DNA of 56,698 nucleotides from JASLCR01 sp964384345 (GTDB lineage Bacteria; Patescibacteriota; Saccharimonadia; Saccharimonadales; Saccharimonadaceae), in the NCBI GenBank assembly GCA_964384345.1, contig CAYLKD010000006.1, positions 1 through 56,698 on the forward strand. Direction: 5' to 3'. The notes under the pieces were generated by a model that was given only the letters and a program-made list of their open reading frames with translations, had not been told where the DNA came from and did no database searches. The translations under genes and the position numbers were made by a program. The number at the start of each line of letters is the position of its first letter. Within the stretch, counting starts at the first letter, position 1. Positions 24,709 through 33,314 of this stretch are shown in pieces.

Positions 24709-24993
24709 ATGAGCGAATCTTCTACAGCATCACCAACCGTCACAATCTACAGCACTAGCTGGTGTGCCTTCTGTGCAACCGAAAAGCAGTGGATGGACAA
24801 ACTAGGCGTAAAATACATTTCTAAAAACATCGAAGAAGACAAAGATGCCGAAAAAGAGCTGCTCGAAAAGCTAGGCGGTAATTTCCAGGGTGTTCCAGTT
24901 ACCGACGTGGCTGGAGACATTATTCTCGGCTTTGACCGCCCAAAATTGCAAGCGGCTTTTGATAAAAACAACCTCGTTCCAGCAACTGAGTAG
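24709..24993 (+). CDS. Glutaredoxin-like thiol-disulfide protein
   Basis: 94 residues with the thioredoxin-fold active site STSWCAFCATEK (CAFC), the cis-proline loop GVPVTDV and IILGFDRPKL, as in NrdH/glutaredoxin proteins. It would reduce disulfides in the cytoplasm, perhaps for ribonucleotide reductase. A GAAGGGG site lies about ten bases before the ATG. Confidence 0.85.
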   Translation: MSESSTASPTVTIYSTSWCAFCATEKQWMDKLGVKYISKNIEEDKDAEKELLEKLGGNFQGVPVTDVAGDIILGFDRPKLQAAFDKNNLVPATE

Positions 24994-25057
24994 TATTTGG
25001 AGATACATGCGTATGCAGATATTGTATTATGCACAATTTAGTGTATAATAATGTTTT

Positions 25058-26464
25058 ATGCGCTATCCAGCTGAAGCCTTTCTCGACGCAGCCCCGCCAA
25101 GACTCATGGGGTCTGAAATAGAATGTAACCCTCCAACACTACCGCCAGAAGAGCATGAATGGAAAGACCACCTTATTCGTGGATCAAAAGTATTCAAAGA
25201 TGGTAAATTAAGTTTGCTCACACGGCCATCATTTAACAAGACAAATGGATTATGGCTACCAACTGGAGGTAGACTCTATTGTGATGAAAACAGACTTCTA
25301 GAAGTAGCTTCAGCTGAGTGCATTGATGCTCGTGAAGTAGCCTTGCAAGAAGCTCTTGGGTTGTATGCAGTACGCACTTTGGTACAAGAATATTGTGCGC
25401 TGCGCGGTGAATCTCCTGCTATATCAGCCCGAACTGGCAGATCAACCCCGAACGGTAATATAAATGTCGGTCCGACAAGCGGCTATCATGAAAATTATTA
25501 TGCTCACTTGCCCGAGGTATATGAATACGAACGCAACGATACATATACTCAGTGCTTATTAAGCTATTTAGCAACCAGATCCATTTGGGCAGGTAGCGGT
25601 GTAATGAAAAAGGCTGGTTACAGAACATCACAGCGCGAATCACAAGTGTTGTTTCAGCCATACATTTCAGAAAAAGAGTCTAAGTTTTCAAGCTTTCATA
25701 TGCGCACAGTTGATGGCATGAAACCCCCATTTATCCCACAAAGAATTAGAGGACAGAAAATGGGGAGACTTGAAATTCGTAGTGGCGAATTTTCTACATC
25801 CGAAGACTGTACCGCACGTATGTTCGCGATGACGTCACTGGTGCTCCGTATGATAGAGAAGGGTAGGTTTCCTGGTAAATTGTTCCTTGAAGATCCTGAA
25901 ACCACTTATCATGTGAGCACAGATTATTCGGAGCAAAGTTACTTAGCTGATGGTACATTGCTAACCGCCGCGGAGCATCAACAGAGAATTGCAGGCGCAG
26001 CCATTGAATTTGCAAAATCATTTACTGACATACCCCGTGAGGAGATTGATGCGGCCAGGTATGTATACGAAACTTGCAGCAATATACATGAGTTTATCAC
26101 CCATCCAGACAGAGTCCCTGAAGAAATTATTTCTATTGAGTGGGCGCGCAAATTATTGAGCATCCAGGAACGAATAGGCGTTATAGCCGTTAATTCGCTA
26201 GAGGGAGGACTCCTTCGTACTGCCGCACTACACGATGCAAATTGGGAAAATTTGCTGTCGCCGTCTGCCAATTATGACTTTATTCGTAGAATAGACGCAG
26301 CAGGCACAGCCATCGAATCCTATGTACTTCCTGAAACGCGAGCTCGTCTACGAACAAGCCTTTTATCCGCAGCTACAGGTTCGATAGATTGGGATTATCT
26401 GATTCATCGCACAGAAGGTCCGATCGTTATGGATGATCCATATGAATATGATGAAGTAGCTTAA
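25058..26464 (+). CDS. PafA/Dop-family ligase or deamidase (pupylation-type enzyme)
   Basis: The 468-residue protein matches the Pup ligase PafA / depupylase Dop family over its full length. Seen in order: GSEIE (E20, E22), equivalent to the metal/ATP-binding GIETE; TGGRLYCDENRLLEVASAEC (residues 69-88), equivalent to NGARLYVD...HPEY-A-EC with the catalytic aspartate at D76; GYHENYYA (143-149), equivalent to YGSHENYL; RGQKMGRLEIRSGEFSTSED (231-250), equivalent to YRRLHVIVGDANM-E; and a C-terminal ETRARLR...SAA...DWDYL block as in PafA. The spacing between the first two motifs is near PafA and shorter than Dop. PafA attaches Pup by an isopeptide bond to lysines; Dop deamidates Pup or removes it. 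Leaderless start (TATAAT ends eight bases upstream). The next gene is an AAA+ ATPase. No Pup or UBact-like gene (Gly-Gly-Glu/Gln/Asp end) is visible. Confidence 0.88.
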   Translation: MRYPAEAFLDAAPPRLMGSEIECNPPTLPPEEHEWKDHLIRGSKVFKDGKLSLLTRPSFNKTNGLWLPTGGRLYCDENRLLEVASAECIDAREVALQEALGLYAVRTLVQEYCALRGESPAISARTGRSTPNGNINVGPTSGYHENYYAHLPEVYEYERNDTYTQCLLSYLATRSIWAGSGVMKKAGYRTSQRESQVLFQPYISEKESKFSSFHMRTVDGMKPPFIPQRIRGQKMGRLEIRSGEFSTSEDCTARMFAMTSLVLRMIEKGRFPGKLFLEDPETTYHVSTDYSEQSYLADGTLLTAAEHQQRIAGAAIEFAKSFTDIPREEIDAARYVYETCSNIHEFITHPDRVPEEIISIEWARKLLSIQERIGVIAVNSLEGGLLRTAALHDANWENLLSPSANYDFIRRIDAAGTAIESYVLPETRARLRTSLLSAATGSIDWDYLIHRTEGPIVMDDPYEYDEVA

Positions 26465-26529
26465 TATATAGCCTCAAATACAAAATCATTATGCTTGCAG
26501 CAGTGCAACGATAAAGCTATATTTTTATA

Positions 26530-28011
26530 ATGACTCAGTATGAGCGCCCCACTCCAAGCGAAACTATCTCTACTCGATACATTCAGTGTCGCCTACCTAA
26601 CAGTGAAACTCTCGATACTTATTTAAACAGCAGCTCTAAGAAAAAAGTTCTTTTTTCAGATACTGACGATAGTGGTTCACCAATTGACTCAATCGAAATT
26701 ACTCATGGAATATGTGAGGATGGATTCGATGATTTACAAGCAACTATTAGTATAGGAAGATTTCATCTAGACACAGAGTGGCAAAAATCGCTGTCTGCAT
26801 CATTTCGTAGGGTATTGAGTGCAAGGGGTTATGAAATTTACCAGCTCGGTCATGACGAAAACAATTTTTTTGTGTCGCTGGATGACAGTTATGCCGTCAG
26901 GATTAATTTTAAGTCAGAAATGGCGAATGGCTGCGTAGAAGCGACATTAGTAAAAATGCACGAGCTAGCAATGTTTGCAAACAAACCTGTTAAGAGAGAC
27001 ATAGAATCAGAAAACTCTGGCAACAGATCTGCAACGTTAACTTGTTTTCTAGAGAGATGGCAATTGACCGTTGATGAAATCATACACTTGCACGGCGCTG
27101 GTTATGATATGCAATACCCTAAAATCCTCGATATTGGTCCGATTGATCAGCTTGATAACGACAGTGGTGCGAATAAAAAAAGAAGCTTTAATGTAGAGTA
27201 CGCAGTACAACCTGAGGATGAATTTGATTCGGTTGGCGGATATGAAGCCACTAAGCAGACTCTTAATAGGATTGCTGCGACCATGACTAACCCAGATATA
27301 GCCAAGCGATTTGGTGTACAACCGAATCGACATTTTATGCTTTATGGACCTCCCGGCACAGGAAAAAGTAGTTTTGTTGCTAAATTTGCTGCAAAAATAG
27401 ATGCCGAGCTCACAGAAATCAATTCTTCCTCCATCGTCGAGAAGTGGGTTGGAGCTTCTGCTCAAAATATACGAAAAATTTTCGATGACATATGCGAAAA
27501 AGAATCGTTGCAAGTAATTTTTTTCGAAGAATTTGATGTCATTGCAAAAAAAGGTAACCTGAACAATCCAGAACGTGAATCAGTACGCAAAGAACTCGGG
27601 ATTGCTCTAGATGATGTATCGAAAAAATATCCTAACGTCATAGTTGTAGCAGCAACTAATATGAGTATTGACGATCTGGAACCTTCTTTAGTGCGTGCCG
27701 GACGCATAGAACCAATAGAGGTGGGCGTTCCTACCGCACAAGATCGTTCGCTTATCTGGGCTTATCAACTGAAGTTATATACTAATTTGTACAACGAAAA
27801 TTTACCGCCACAAGATGAATTATTTGTATTTGAAGATATTGATCTAGCCCAACTCGTCCTACAAAGCGAACATATGACAGGTGCTGATATAGTTGGAATC
27901 ATTCAGTGGGCTATGCGAATTAAATTAGACATATTTCTAAAACATGGGACATTCTCGCCGATAACGCATTCACTACTTGAATGTGGGATACAGCAGCAAC
28001 GACAACGGTAA
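26530..28011 (+). CDS. AAA+ ATPase, Mpa/ARC-like partner of the PafA/Dop homologue
   Basis: 493 residues. Residues 1-220 are a domain I do not recognise, without the coiled coil of Mpa/ARC. From about 232 the AAA module follows: DSVGGYEATKQTL, Walker A GPPGTGKSS (273-281), pore-loop-like VEKWVGAS, Walker B VIFFEEFDVIA, and the second region LVRAGRIEPIEVGVPT with arginine fingers R389 and R392. Walker B has Glu-Glu (333-334) where Mpa and most AAA proteins have Asp-Glu. The C terminus ends QQQRQR and lacks the GQYL-type tail that docks Mpa/ARC to the 20S proteasome. A TATATT box six bases before the ATG suggests its own leaderless promoter. Pairing with a PafA/Dop enzyme suggests unfolding of modified proteins; this is inference. 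Confidence 0.8.
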   Translation: MTQYERPTPSETISTRYIQCRLPNSETLDTYLNSSSKKKVLFSDTDDSGSPIDSIEITHGICEDGFDDLQATISIGRFHLDTEWQKSLSASFRRVLSARGYEIYQLGHDENNFFVSLDDSYAVRINFKSEMANGCVEATLVKMHELAMFANKPVKRDIESENSGNRSATLTCFLERWQLTVDEIIHLHGAGYDMQYPKILDIGPIDQLDNDSGANKKRSFNVEYAVQPEDEFDSVGGYEATKQTLNRIAATMTNPDIAKRFGVQPNRHFMLYGPPGTGKSSFVAKFAAKIDAELTEINSSSIVEKWVGASAQNIRKIFDDICEKESLQVIFFEEFDVIAKKGNLNNPERESVRKELGIALDDVSKKYPNVIVVAATNMSIDDLEPSLVRAGRIEPIEVGVPTAQDRSLIWAYQLKLYTNLYNENLPPQDELFVFEDIDLAQLVLQSEHMTGADIVGIIQWAMRIKLDIFLKHGTFSPITHSLLECGIQQQRQR

Positions 28012-28036
28012 ATTCTGCGACTTTTGTTTTTTAACT

Positions 28037-29674
28037 TTACTCTCCAACTTTACAGATATCGCCACCTATATTTTTCTGGAAATACCCATCGTGGCTTACG
28101 TATAATATCGCGCCTGAATACTTTTTTAGAGCCGTTTCGAGCTCTTCGATGCTTGGAAGATCAAGGTGATTGGTAGGCTCGTCGAGCACAAGTAGTTGGG
28201 GTTCATTAGCAAGCATCTGAATCACTTGCAAACGAGCTTTTTGACCACCAGATAATTTTGAAACTGGCACGTGACCATCACCTTCATTAAATAAGTAATC
28301 GCTCATGAGATTGCGAATCTTTGTATCGCTGATCGATAGACCGCGGTCGAGATAGACGCGCTCGATCGCTTTGATCAGCGGCAATTCAAAATACTCGTGG
28401 GTGACTTCTTGTTCGTACACCCCGATACGCACCTTTGTATCGACTTCAATTTCACCCTCATACGTGGTGATATCGGCACCTGTACCTAGCAGTGCTTTGA
28501 TCAGCGTTGATTTACCGGCGCCGTTCCGGCCGCGTAGCTCCAATGCTTCGCCTTCACGTAGATCAATATTGATACCAGCAAACAGGGGAGTCGTATAACC
28601 GAGTGACAGATCGCGGACTTTGACAAGCACGTGCTTAGACCGTGACTCATCGTTTTTGAGGTTCATGCGAATGTTTTTGGCCTTAAACTTATCGTATTGA
28701 CCAGCAACTTTATAATTCAAATTTTCGACGGATTCTTTGTCGATCCAAAAGGTCGGCTTTTCTTTTGCCTGCAACTGGGCAAGTTCAAGGCGAGATTGTT
28801 CTTCAAGGCGTTTAAACTTCTGTATCGTTTGCGGATTACGAGATTTTTCTTTGAAACGCTGGTATTCGATCACTTTCGCTTTGAGGTTGACGATACGTTT
28901 TTCGATCATCTCAAACTCATTCATAGCCGTGCCCGTGCTGTGTGCATTTTGTTTGAGATACGCGTCGTAATTTCCTTTGAAACTCTGCGAACCACCATCT
29001 TTGAGCTCGATAATCCGATCGACTTGCGCCAATACATCACGGTCGTGAGTGATCACCAGCATGGCTTCACGGGCGCTACTCATCCAGTCAATAAACTGTT
29101 GTTTAGCAATATAATCCATGTGGTTCGTCGGCTCATCAACAAGTGCGAGATGCGCGTCTGAGTGCATCACTTTGACGACTTCGACGAGACGTTTTTGACC
29201 ACCAGATAAGGTCGAAAATGGACGGTGCGCAATTCCAACAAGCTGGAAATTATCAAGTTCGCGCTCAATCTGCTCTTCGATCTGGTAAAAACCTTTGTCA
29301 TCAAATCGTTGCAGTGCTTCAGTGTATTCGTTGATAAGCTTCATATCGTCACCCATCGTTTCGGGGTACGTTTCGATGATGTGGCTCAAGCCAGAATATT
29401 CAGGCAAACCAGTAAGGACATACTGCAATACAGTCATATCGCCGACATTATGGTGCTCCTGCTCGGTGGCAACCACTGTCGTTCCGCGTTTATATATGAC
29501 GTCACCAGTAAAGTCTTTGTCTGCCCCAGTCAGCAACCCAAAAAGGGTTGATTTACCGACACCATTACGGCCAATCACACCGACTTTTTCGGCATCATCG
29601 ATCGAGAACTTGATATTTTTCATCAAGCTTTTTGGGCCGAAACTTTTTTCGGTGATAGTAATATCAGCAATCAT
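28037..29674 (-). CDS. ABC-F family ATPase (ribosome-associated)
   Basis: 545 residues with two ABC domains and no membrane segment: Walker A GRNGVGKSTL and GRNGAGKSTL, signatures LSGGQKRLVEV and LSGGQKARLQV, and Walker B LALVDEPTNHMD and LLVLDEPTNHLD. The linker between them is charged and helical. ABC-F proteins bind the ribosomal E site and assist translation or antibiotic protection (EttA, Uup, Vga types). An extended -10 (TGTTATACT) ends seven bases before the ATG. Confidence 0.93.
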   Translation of the reverse strand: MIADITITEKSFGPKSLMKNIKFSIDDAEKVGVIGRNGVGKSTLFGLLTGADKDFTGDVIYKRGTTVVATEQEHHNVGDMTVLQYVLTGLPEYSGLSHIIETYPETMGDDMKLINEYTEALQRFDDKGFYQIEEQIERELDNFQLVGIAHRPFSTLSGGQKRLVEVVKVMHSDAHLALVDEPTNHMDYIAKQQFIDWMSSAREAMLVITHDRDVLAQVDRIIELKDGGSQSFKGNYDAYLKQNAHSTGTAMNEFEMIEKRIVNLKAKVIEYQRFKEKSRNPQTIQKFKRLEEQSRLELAQLQAKEKPTFWIDKESVENLNYKVAGQYDKFKAKNIRMNLKNDESRSKHVLVKVRDLSLGYTTPLFAGINIDLREGEALELRGRNGAGKSTLIKALLGTGADITTYEGEIEVDTKVRIGVYEQEVTHEYFELPLIKAIERVYLDRGLSISDTKIRNLMSDYLFNEGDGHVPVSKLSGGQKARLQVIQMLANEPQLLVLDEPTNHLDLPSIEELETALKKYSGAILYVSHDGYFQKNIGGDICKVGE

Positions 29675-29711
29675 TTTATGTAGTATAACAGAGGTAGTTC
29701 AATTTGTATAC

Positions 29712-29740
29712 TTGACAAAATATATAATATACTGTATAAT
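29712..29740 (+). promoter_or_regulatory. Perfect-consensus promoter of a GC-rich cassette
   Basis: TTGACA (29712-29717) and TATAAT (29735-29740) are spaced 17 bp. The leader of about 58 nt contains a GCAC-aacc-GTGC hairpin at its start and a GGGAG-rich stretch before the ATG at 29806. Confidence 0.85.
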
Positions 29741-29805
29741 GATACCTTTCGCACAACCGTGCTGCATCCGTACTATCCCCGACAGGGGAGAGGGAGCATA
29801 GCCCA

Positions 29806-30126
29806 ATGCGCGCCATCGTTCGTACCGTGCCAGTTCGTGTCGAGTTCATCGTCTGCAAGGCGGGCTGCGTGATGGAGGTCATCTCCTACATGCGGGTCGG
29901 GATCGAGATCGAGCTCATCAGCCCGCAGGCCACGAACCCGTACGACCACTGGAAGCTGTCGCTCGAGCAGATCGACAACATGGACAAGGACGAGCTACCG
30001 TCGCTGAGTGACTTCTTGAGGTTGACCGAGAGGTACACCATGCAGAACCCAGCGCCCAAGAGCTGGCCATTCTCGTCGGACATGCTGCACAGCTACATCG
30101 ACCCCAGGAGGTTCAACTCCAAATAG
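29806..30126 (+). CDS. Hypothetical protein of a GC-rich cassette, 106 residues
   Basis: The gene starts MRAIVRTVPVRVEFIVCKAG and has no signal peptide or membrane helix. Its codon use differs sharply from its neighbours: every glutamate codon is GAG and four of five lysine codons are AAG, and third positions are mostly G or C. It stands alone between a perfect promoter and a strong terminator, flanked by ordinary lower-GC genes. The protein resembles nothing I know; residues 60-106 are polar and proline-rich. Recent transfer, or a gene class under different selection, could explain the composition. Confidence 0.7.
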   Translation: MRAIVRTVPVRVEFIVCKAGCVMEVISYMRVGIEIELISPQATNPYDHWKLSLEQIDNMDKDELPSLSDFLRLTERYTMQNPAPKSWPFSSDMLHSYIDPRRFNSK

Positions 30127-30201
30127 AACGGAGAGAGCACGTGAACGCGGCATCAGCCGCTGGAAAAGCCACCGGAGCAGTCGAATTGTTCGACCGCCCG
30201 A

Positions 30202-30225
30202 CGCCGGCTTGTCCGGCGGCTTTTT
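30202..30225 (+). terminator. Intrinsic terminator of the GC-rich cassette
   Basis: CGCCGG (30202-30207), a five-base loop and CCGGCG (30213-30218) followed by GC and five T. Confidence 0.85.
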
Positions 30226-30243
30226 CATTGCCGCAAAATATTT

Positions 30244-31149
30244 TTATCGCCGCTGCAGTAAAGAGAGTATTTGAGCAACTTTATTTGAACTATCGATGAG
30301 ACCGTGTGACTCATTGAGCAAGACAAGCCTGACACCAGATAGGCCTAATTCGCGGTATAGTCTCATCGCGAATTCAGCCGCTTCTTTTTCTGGTGCAACG
30401 TGACTTTGATTGCCACTTATGACATACACTTCAGTAGTCTCATTGATTATTTCGCGTTCGCGAGCCGTTTTCATGTCGTCAAACACGGGTGCCTTAGCGA
30501 GGCCAATCGGGTAGGTTAGGTAGGCTGATGAATGCAGCAGTTTCTCTTTTGGCAGGATTGGTCCGCTACCGGGTCGTGTCATCCAATCCGCATTCTCGTC
30601 AAAATAACTTCCCCATTTTGCCGCTTCAAGCGCAAAGCGCGCCATAATCGTCACAGGTGAATGTGATTTTGTTAATCCTTCCCATAACACGATCTTTTTT
30701 ACGAAGGTTGATTCTGGCGCGGTTGCAGCCATAGCCGCACTCAACGCCACGCTCTGCGAGTAACCGATCACTGTATATTCAGATTGTTTCGGATCAACCG
30801 CCTGCCACTGTGCCTCAGCTACCAACGAAAAATCGCCTGCACGTATCAGGCGAGACGTCTCATGAGGAAGTGGACGTGCGTGAGGCCCAATTCCAGGAGT
30901 ATCGATTGCCGTAAATTGCGCTGCATCCATTGCCTCTGCCATGATAGCGTAGCGCATAAGCGCGTCAGGACGAGAAACGAACTCCGACCATGGCAAGCCA
31001 AAGAGTACATGATCACTCCCACCCTCACGATCGACGACAGCTTTTTGGAGGTCACCAAGCTCTGTTGGTACTACCTTTAACGTGGCCAAGCTTTCTGGAC
31101 GCTGTGGCTCTGGGGAGTTGACTAATTGAAGATGTTCTACGGCAAACAT
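30244..31149 (-). CDS. Alpha/beta-hydrolase-like protein
   Basis: 301 residues. The nucleophile elbow reads VIGYSQSVALSAAMA, and a late LLNESHGLIDS supplies the likely catalytic histidine, with an acidic residue between. No signal peptide is seen. This is one of four alpha/beta hydrolases within 6 kb. TATAAT ends seven bases before the ATG. Substrate unknown; esterase or lipase activity on envelope lipids is a guess. Confidence 0.7.
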   Translation of the reverse strand: MFAVEHLQLVNSPEPQRPESLATLKVVPTELGDLQKAVVDREGGSDHVLFGLPWSEFVSRPDALMRYAIMAEAMDAAQFTAIDTPGIGPHARPLPHETSRLIRAGDFSLVAEAQWQAVDPKQSEYTVIGYSQSVALSAAMAATAPESTFVKKIVLWEGLTKSHSPVTIMARFALEAAKWGSYFDENADWMTRPGSGPILPKEKLLHSSAYLTYPIGLAKAPVFDDMKTAREREIINETTEVYVISGNQSHVAPEKEAAEFAMRLYRELGLSGVRLVLLNESHGLIDSSNKVAQILSLLQRR

Positions 31150-31204
31150 TCACAGTATTATATCATATACTAATCACTTTACAACCATGTAGTATACTTA
31201 TGAA

Positions 31205-32053
31205 ATGATTGCTCCTTCTCATTCCCAGCACCGCGACCTGGACGGTATACACTACTGGACTTACGGTGTTAAAGATGCACAGCCTCTTCTACTAATTCAT
31301 GGTTTTACTGGAAGCCACGAAGGATTTCAATATCTCGTACCGACACTTGAAAAGAAATTTTATATTGTTATTCCAGACTTACCTGGATTTGGCAGTAGCA
31401 ACCATGCCCAAAAACCGTGGACTATTGATAGTATCGCCAAGCAAACGAATGAATTTGTGAGCAAATTACAGCTACCGCAAAAACCAATCGTACTATCGCA
31501 TTCTATGGGCGGACTTGTCGCAGCAAGTATGCTAACGCAAAATCCAGAACTTTTTGCAAAGAAAACGATATTTTTAAGCCCGGTTGCGTCGCGCATCAAA
31601 TGGCTCGATAGCCGTAAAATTGGCGCCCTCGCAGGACGACTGCAGTTTTTTGTTGGCTACAAAATTCCGCGCGTGGGACCACACGTGCTTCGGAGCCGCA
31701 TACTGTCACGCGCAGCTACCAGCATTATTATGACGACAAAGGACAAAGCGTTACGAGAAACTATCAATCAGCATCATTTTAAAAATCTCGATTACATTTC
31801 TAGTGCGAAGTATTATCATGACCTACATGTCAATATCACTGGCCGCGGTGCTCTCGACTATAGTGAAGGGCTCAAGTCGTATGACGTAAAAATTATTACT
31901 GGTGATTCTGATAATGTCACGCCCCTCAAAGACATTCAGCGTCTGGCTCATGAACTTTCAGCTGAATTAACGATTGTACCTGGGGTAGGACATTTAGCAC
32001 ATTATGAAACACCCAAAGCAATTCTAAAAGCACTTTCTACGTACCTAGCTTAG
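31205..32053 (+). CDS. Alpha/beta hydrolase
   Basis: 282 residues with the full fold signature: oxyanion loop LLIHGFTGSHEGF, PDLPGFGSS, nucleophile elbow VLSHSMGGLVAA, acid in TGDSDNVTPL and histidine in PGVGHLAHYE. TATACT ends six bases before the ATG (leaderless). It ends four bases into the convergent glycosyltransferase gene. Confidence 0.88.
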   Translation: MIAPSHSQHRDLDGIHYWTYGVKDAQPLLLIHGFTGSHEGFQYLVPTLEKKFYIVIPDLPGFGSSNHAQKPWTIDSIAKQTNEFVSKLQLPQKPIVLSHSMGGLVAASMLTQNPELFAKKTIFLSPVASRIKWLDSRKIGALAGRLQFFVGYKIPRVGPHVLRSRILSRAATSIIMTTKDKALRETINQHHFKNLDYISSAKYYHDLHVNITGRGALDYSEGLKSYDVKIITGDSDNVTPLKDIQRLAHELSAELTIVPGVGHLAHYETPKAILKALSTYLA

Positions 32054-33264
32054 AGAAGTCGCTGCGGCAATCGAGACGTTTCACGCTCAGTAAGCTCTGT
32101 GTAAATCTGTTCGAATCGATCAAGTGTGTAGCTGATATCGTGCTCGGCAACGATCGCTAGACTTTCTTTGCTAAATCGGGCACGCAGTTCATCATCCTCG
32201 ACGAGAACTTTGAGCGATTCGGCAATTTCTTCGACATCATCTTTTTCACATAAAAAGCCGTTGCGCTGATCTTGACAGAGCTCTTTAAGTGCACCGGCAG
32301 CCACAGCAACCAGCGGTTTGCCGCATGCCATGGCTTCCATTGCAGCGATACATTGTAACTCTGCTGGACTCGGCATACAAAACACGTCACCGACTTTCTG
32401 AAGATCAATAATCTCTTGATCCGTAACTTTGCCAGTAAATGTCACGCAGTCGTGCAGCTTCAGACGGTAAGCGTGGTTTTCAAGGCGTTCGCTATCGGTA
32501 CCAAAACCGACGATCAATAGATGCACAGGAGTAGCAGTGCGTTTTTTTAGCTCGCTAAATGCTTGAATGAGTATCGAAATATGTTTTTCGGTATCCAAAC
32601 GACCAACGTACGTAATGATTTTGGGAGCTTTTGGTATATCAAACTTCTCGTAAATGGCCGCTGGTGCTTGTGTTGGACTAAAATCGCTCAGATCGATGCC
32701 GTTTGAGACAGCTTCTATCGGAATGTCGGGTAGATCAGAGCGTCCGCCAGCAAGCATGTCTATAGCTGATTGGGTTGGCATCGTGATGTGGTCAGCTTTT
32801 GAGTGGAAGCGTGCACCATATTCGGTGATGAGGTAGTTGATTGGTTTAGAGACTGGTGCCAGCAAACGAATATTATCCATCAAATTTTCAGGAATCGCAT
32901 GATTGGTTGCAACGACCGGAATGTTGTAGCGCTTTGCGTAGCGCATCGCCGCTTCACCAATGCCAAGCAACATCTGAATGTGCACAACATCGGGTTCGAA
33001 TTCTTCAATGATCTTTTTTACTTCACGGCGCGGTGTCAGAGAAATACGAAAGTTTTGGTAAAACGGAAAGGGAATTGAGATCGTGCGCTTGATCAAATAA
33101 TTACCATCGACTTCTTCGCCGCTACGGCCAGATCGTCGCTGGCTAGGGGCAATGACCAGCACTTCGTGGCCGCGATCGGCTAACCCGTTCGCAAGACTTC
33201 TGCTAAATTTTGCCACGCCATTGATGGTCGGCCAATGGAGGTCGGCAGCTATGAGAATTTTCAT
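32050..33264 (-). CDS. GT4-family glycosyltransferase
   Basis: 404 residues with the GT-B fold: N-terminal ADLHWPTINGVAKFSRSLAN acceptor loop and C-terminal donor site YVGRLDTEKHISILIQAF, PSPAELQCIAAMEAMACGKP (E-x7-E motif). Similar enzymes add glucose or mannose to diacylglycerol or cell-surface glycans. TATACT lies nine bases before the ATG. It stands back to back with another GT4 gene, suggesting a shared glycolipid or glycan role. Confidence 0.9.
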   Translation of the reverse strand: MKILIAADLHWPTINGVAKFSRSLANGLADRGHEVLVIAPSQRRSGRSGEEVDGNYLIKRTISIPFPFYQNFRISLTPRREVKKIIEEFEPDVVHIQMLLGIGEAAMRYAKRYNIPVVATNHAIPENLMDNIRLLAPVSKPINYLITEYGARFHSKADHITMPTQSAIDMLAGGRSDLPDIPIEAVSNGIDLSDFSPTQAPAAIYEKFDIPKAPKIITYVGRLDTEKHISILIQAFSELKKRTATPVHLLIVGFGTDSERLENHAYRLKLHDCVTFTGKVTDQEIIDLQKVGDVFCMPSPAELQCIAAMEAMACGKPLVAVAAGALKELCQDQRNGFLCEKDDVEEIAESLKVLVEDDELRARFSKESLAIVAEHDISYTLDRFEQIYTELTERETSRLPQRLL

Positions 33265-33314
33265 CTTCTACTTAGTATACCACCAGAATTTTTCGGTGTA
33301 CTATAGCAAGTACG

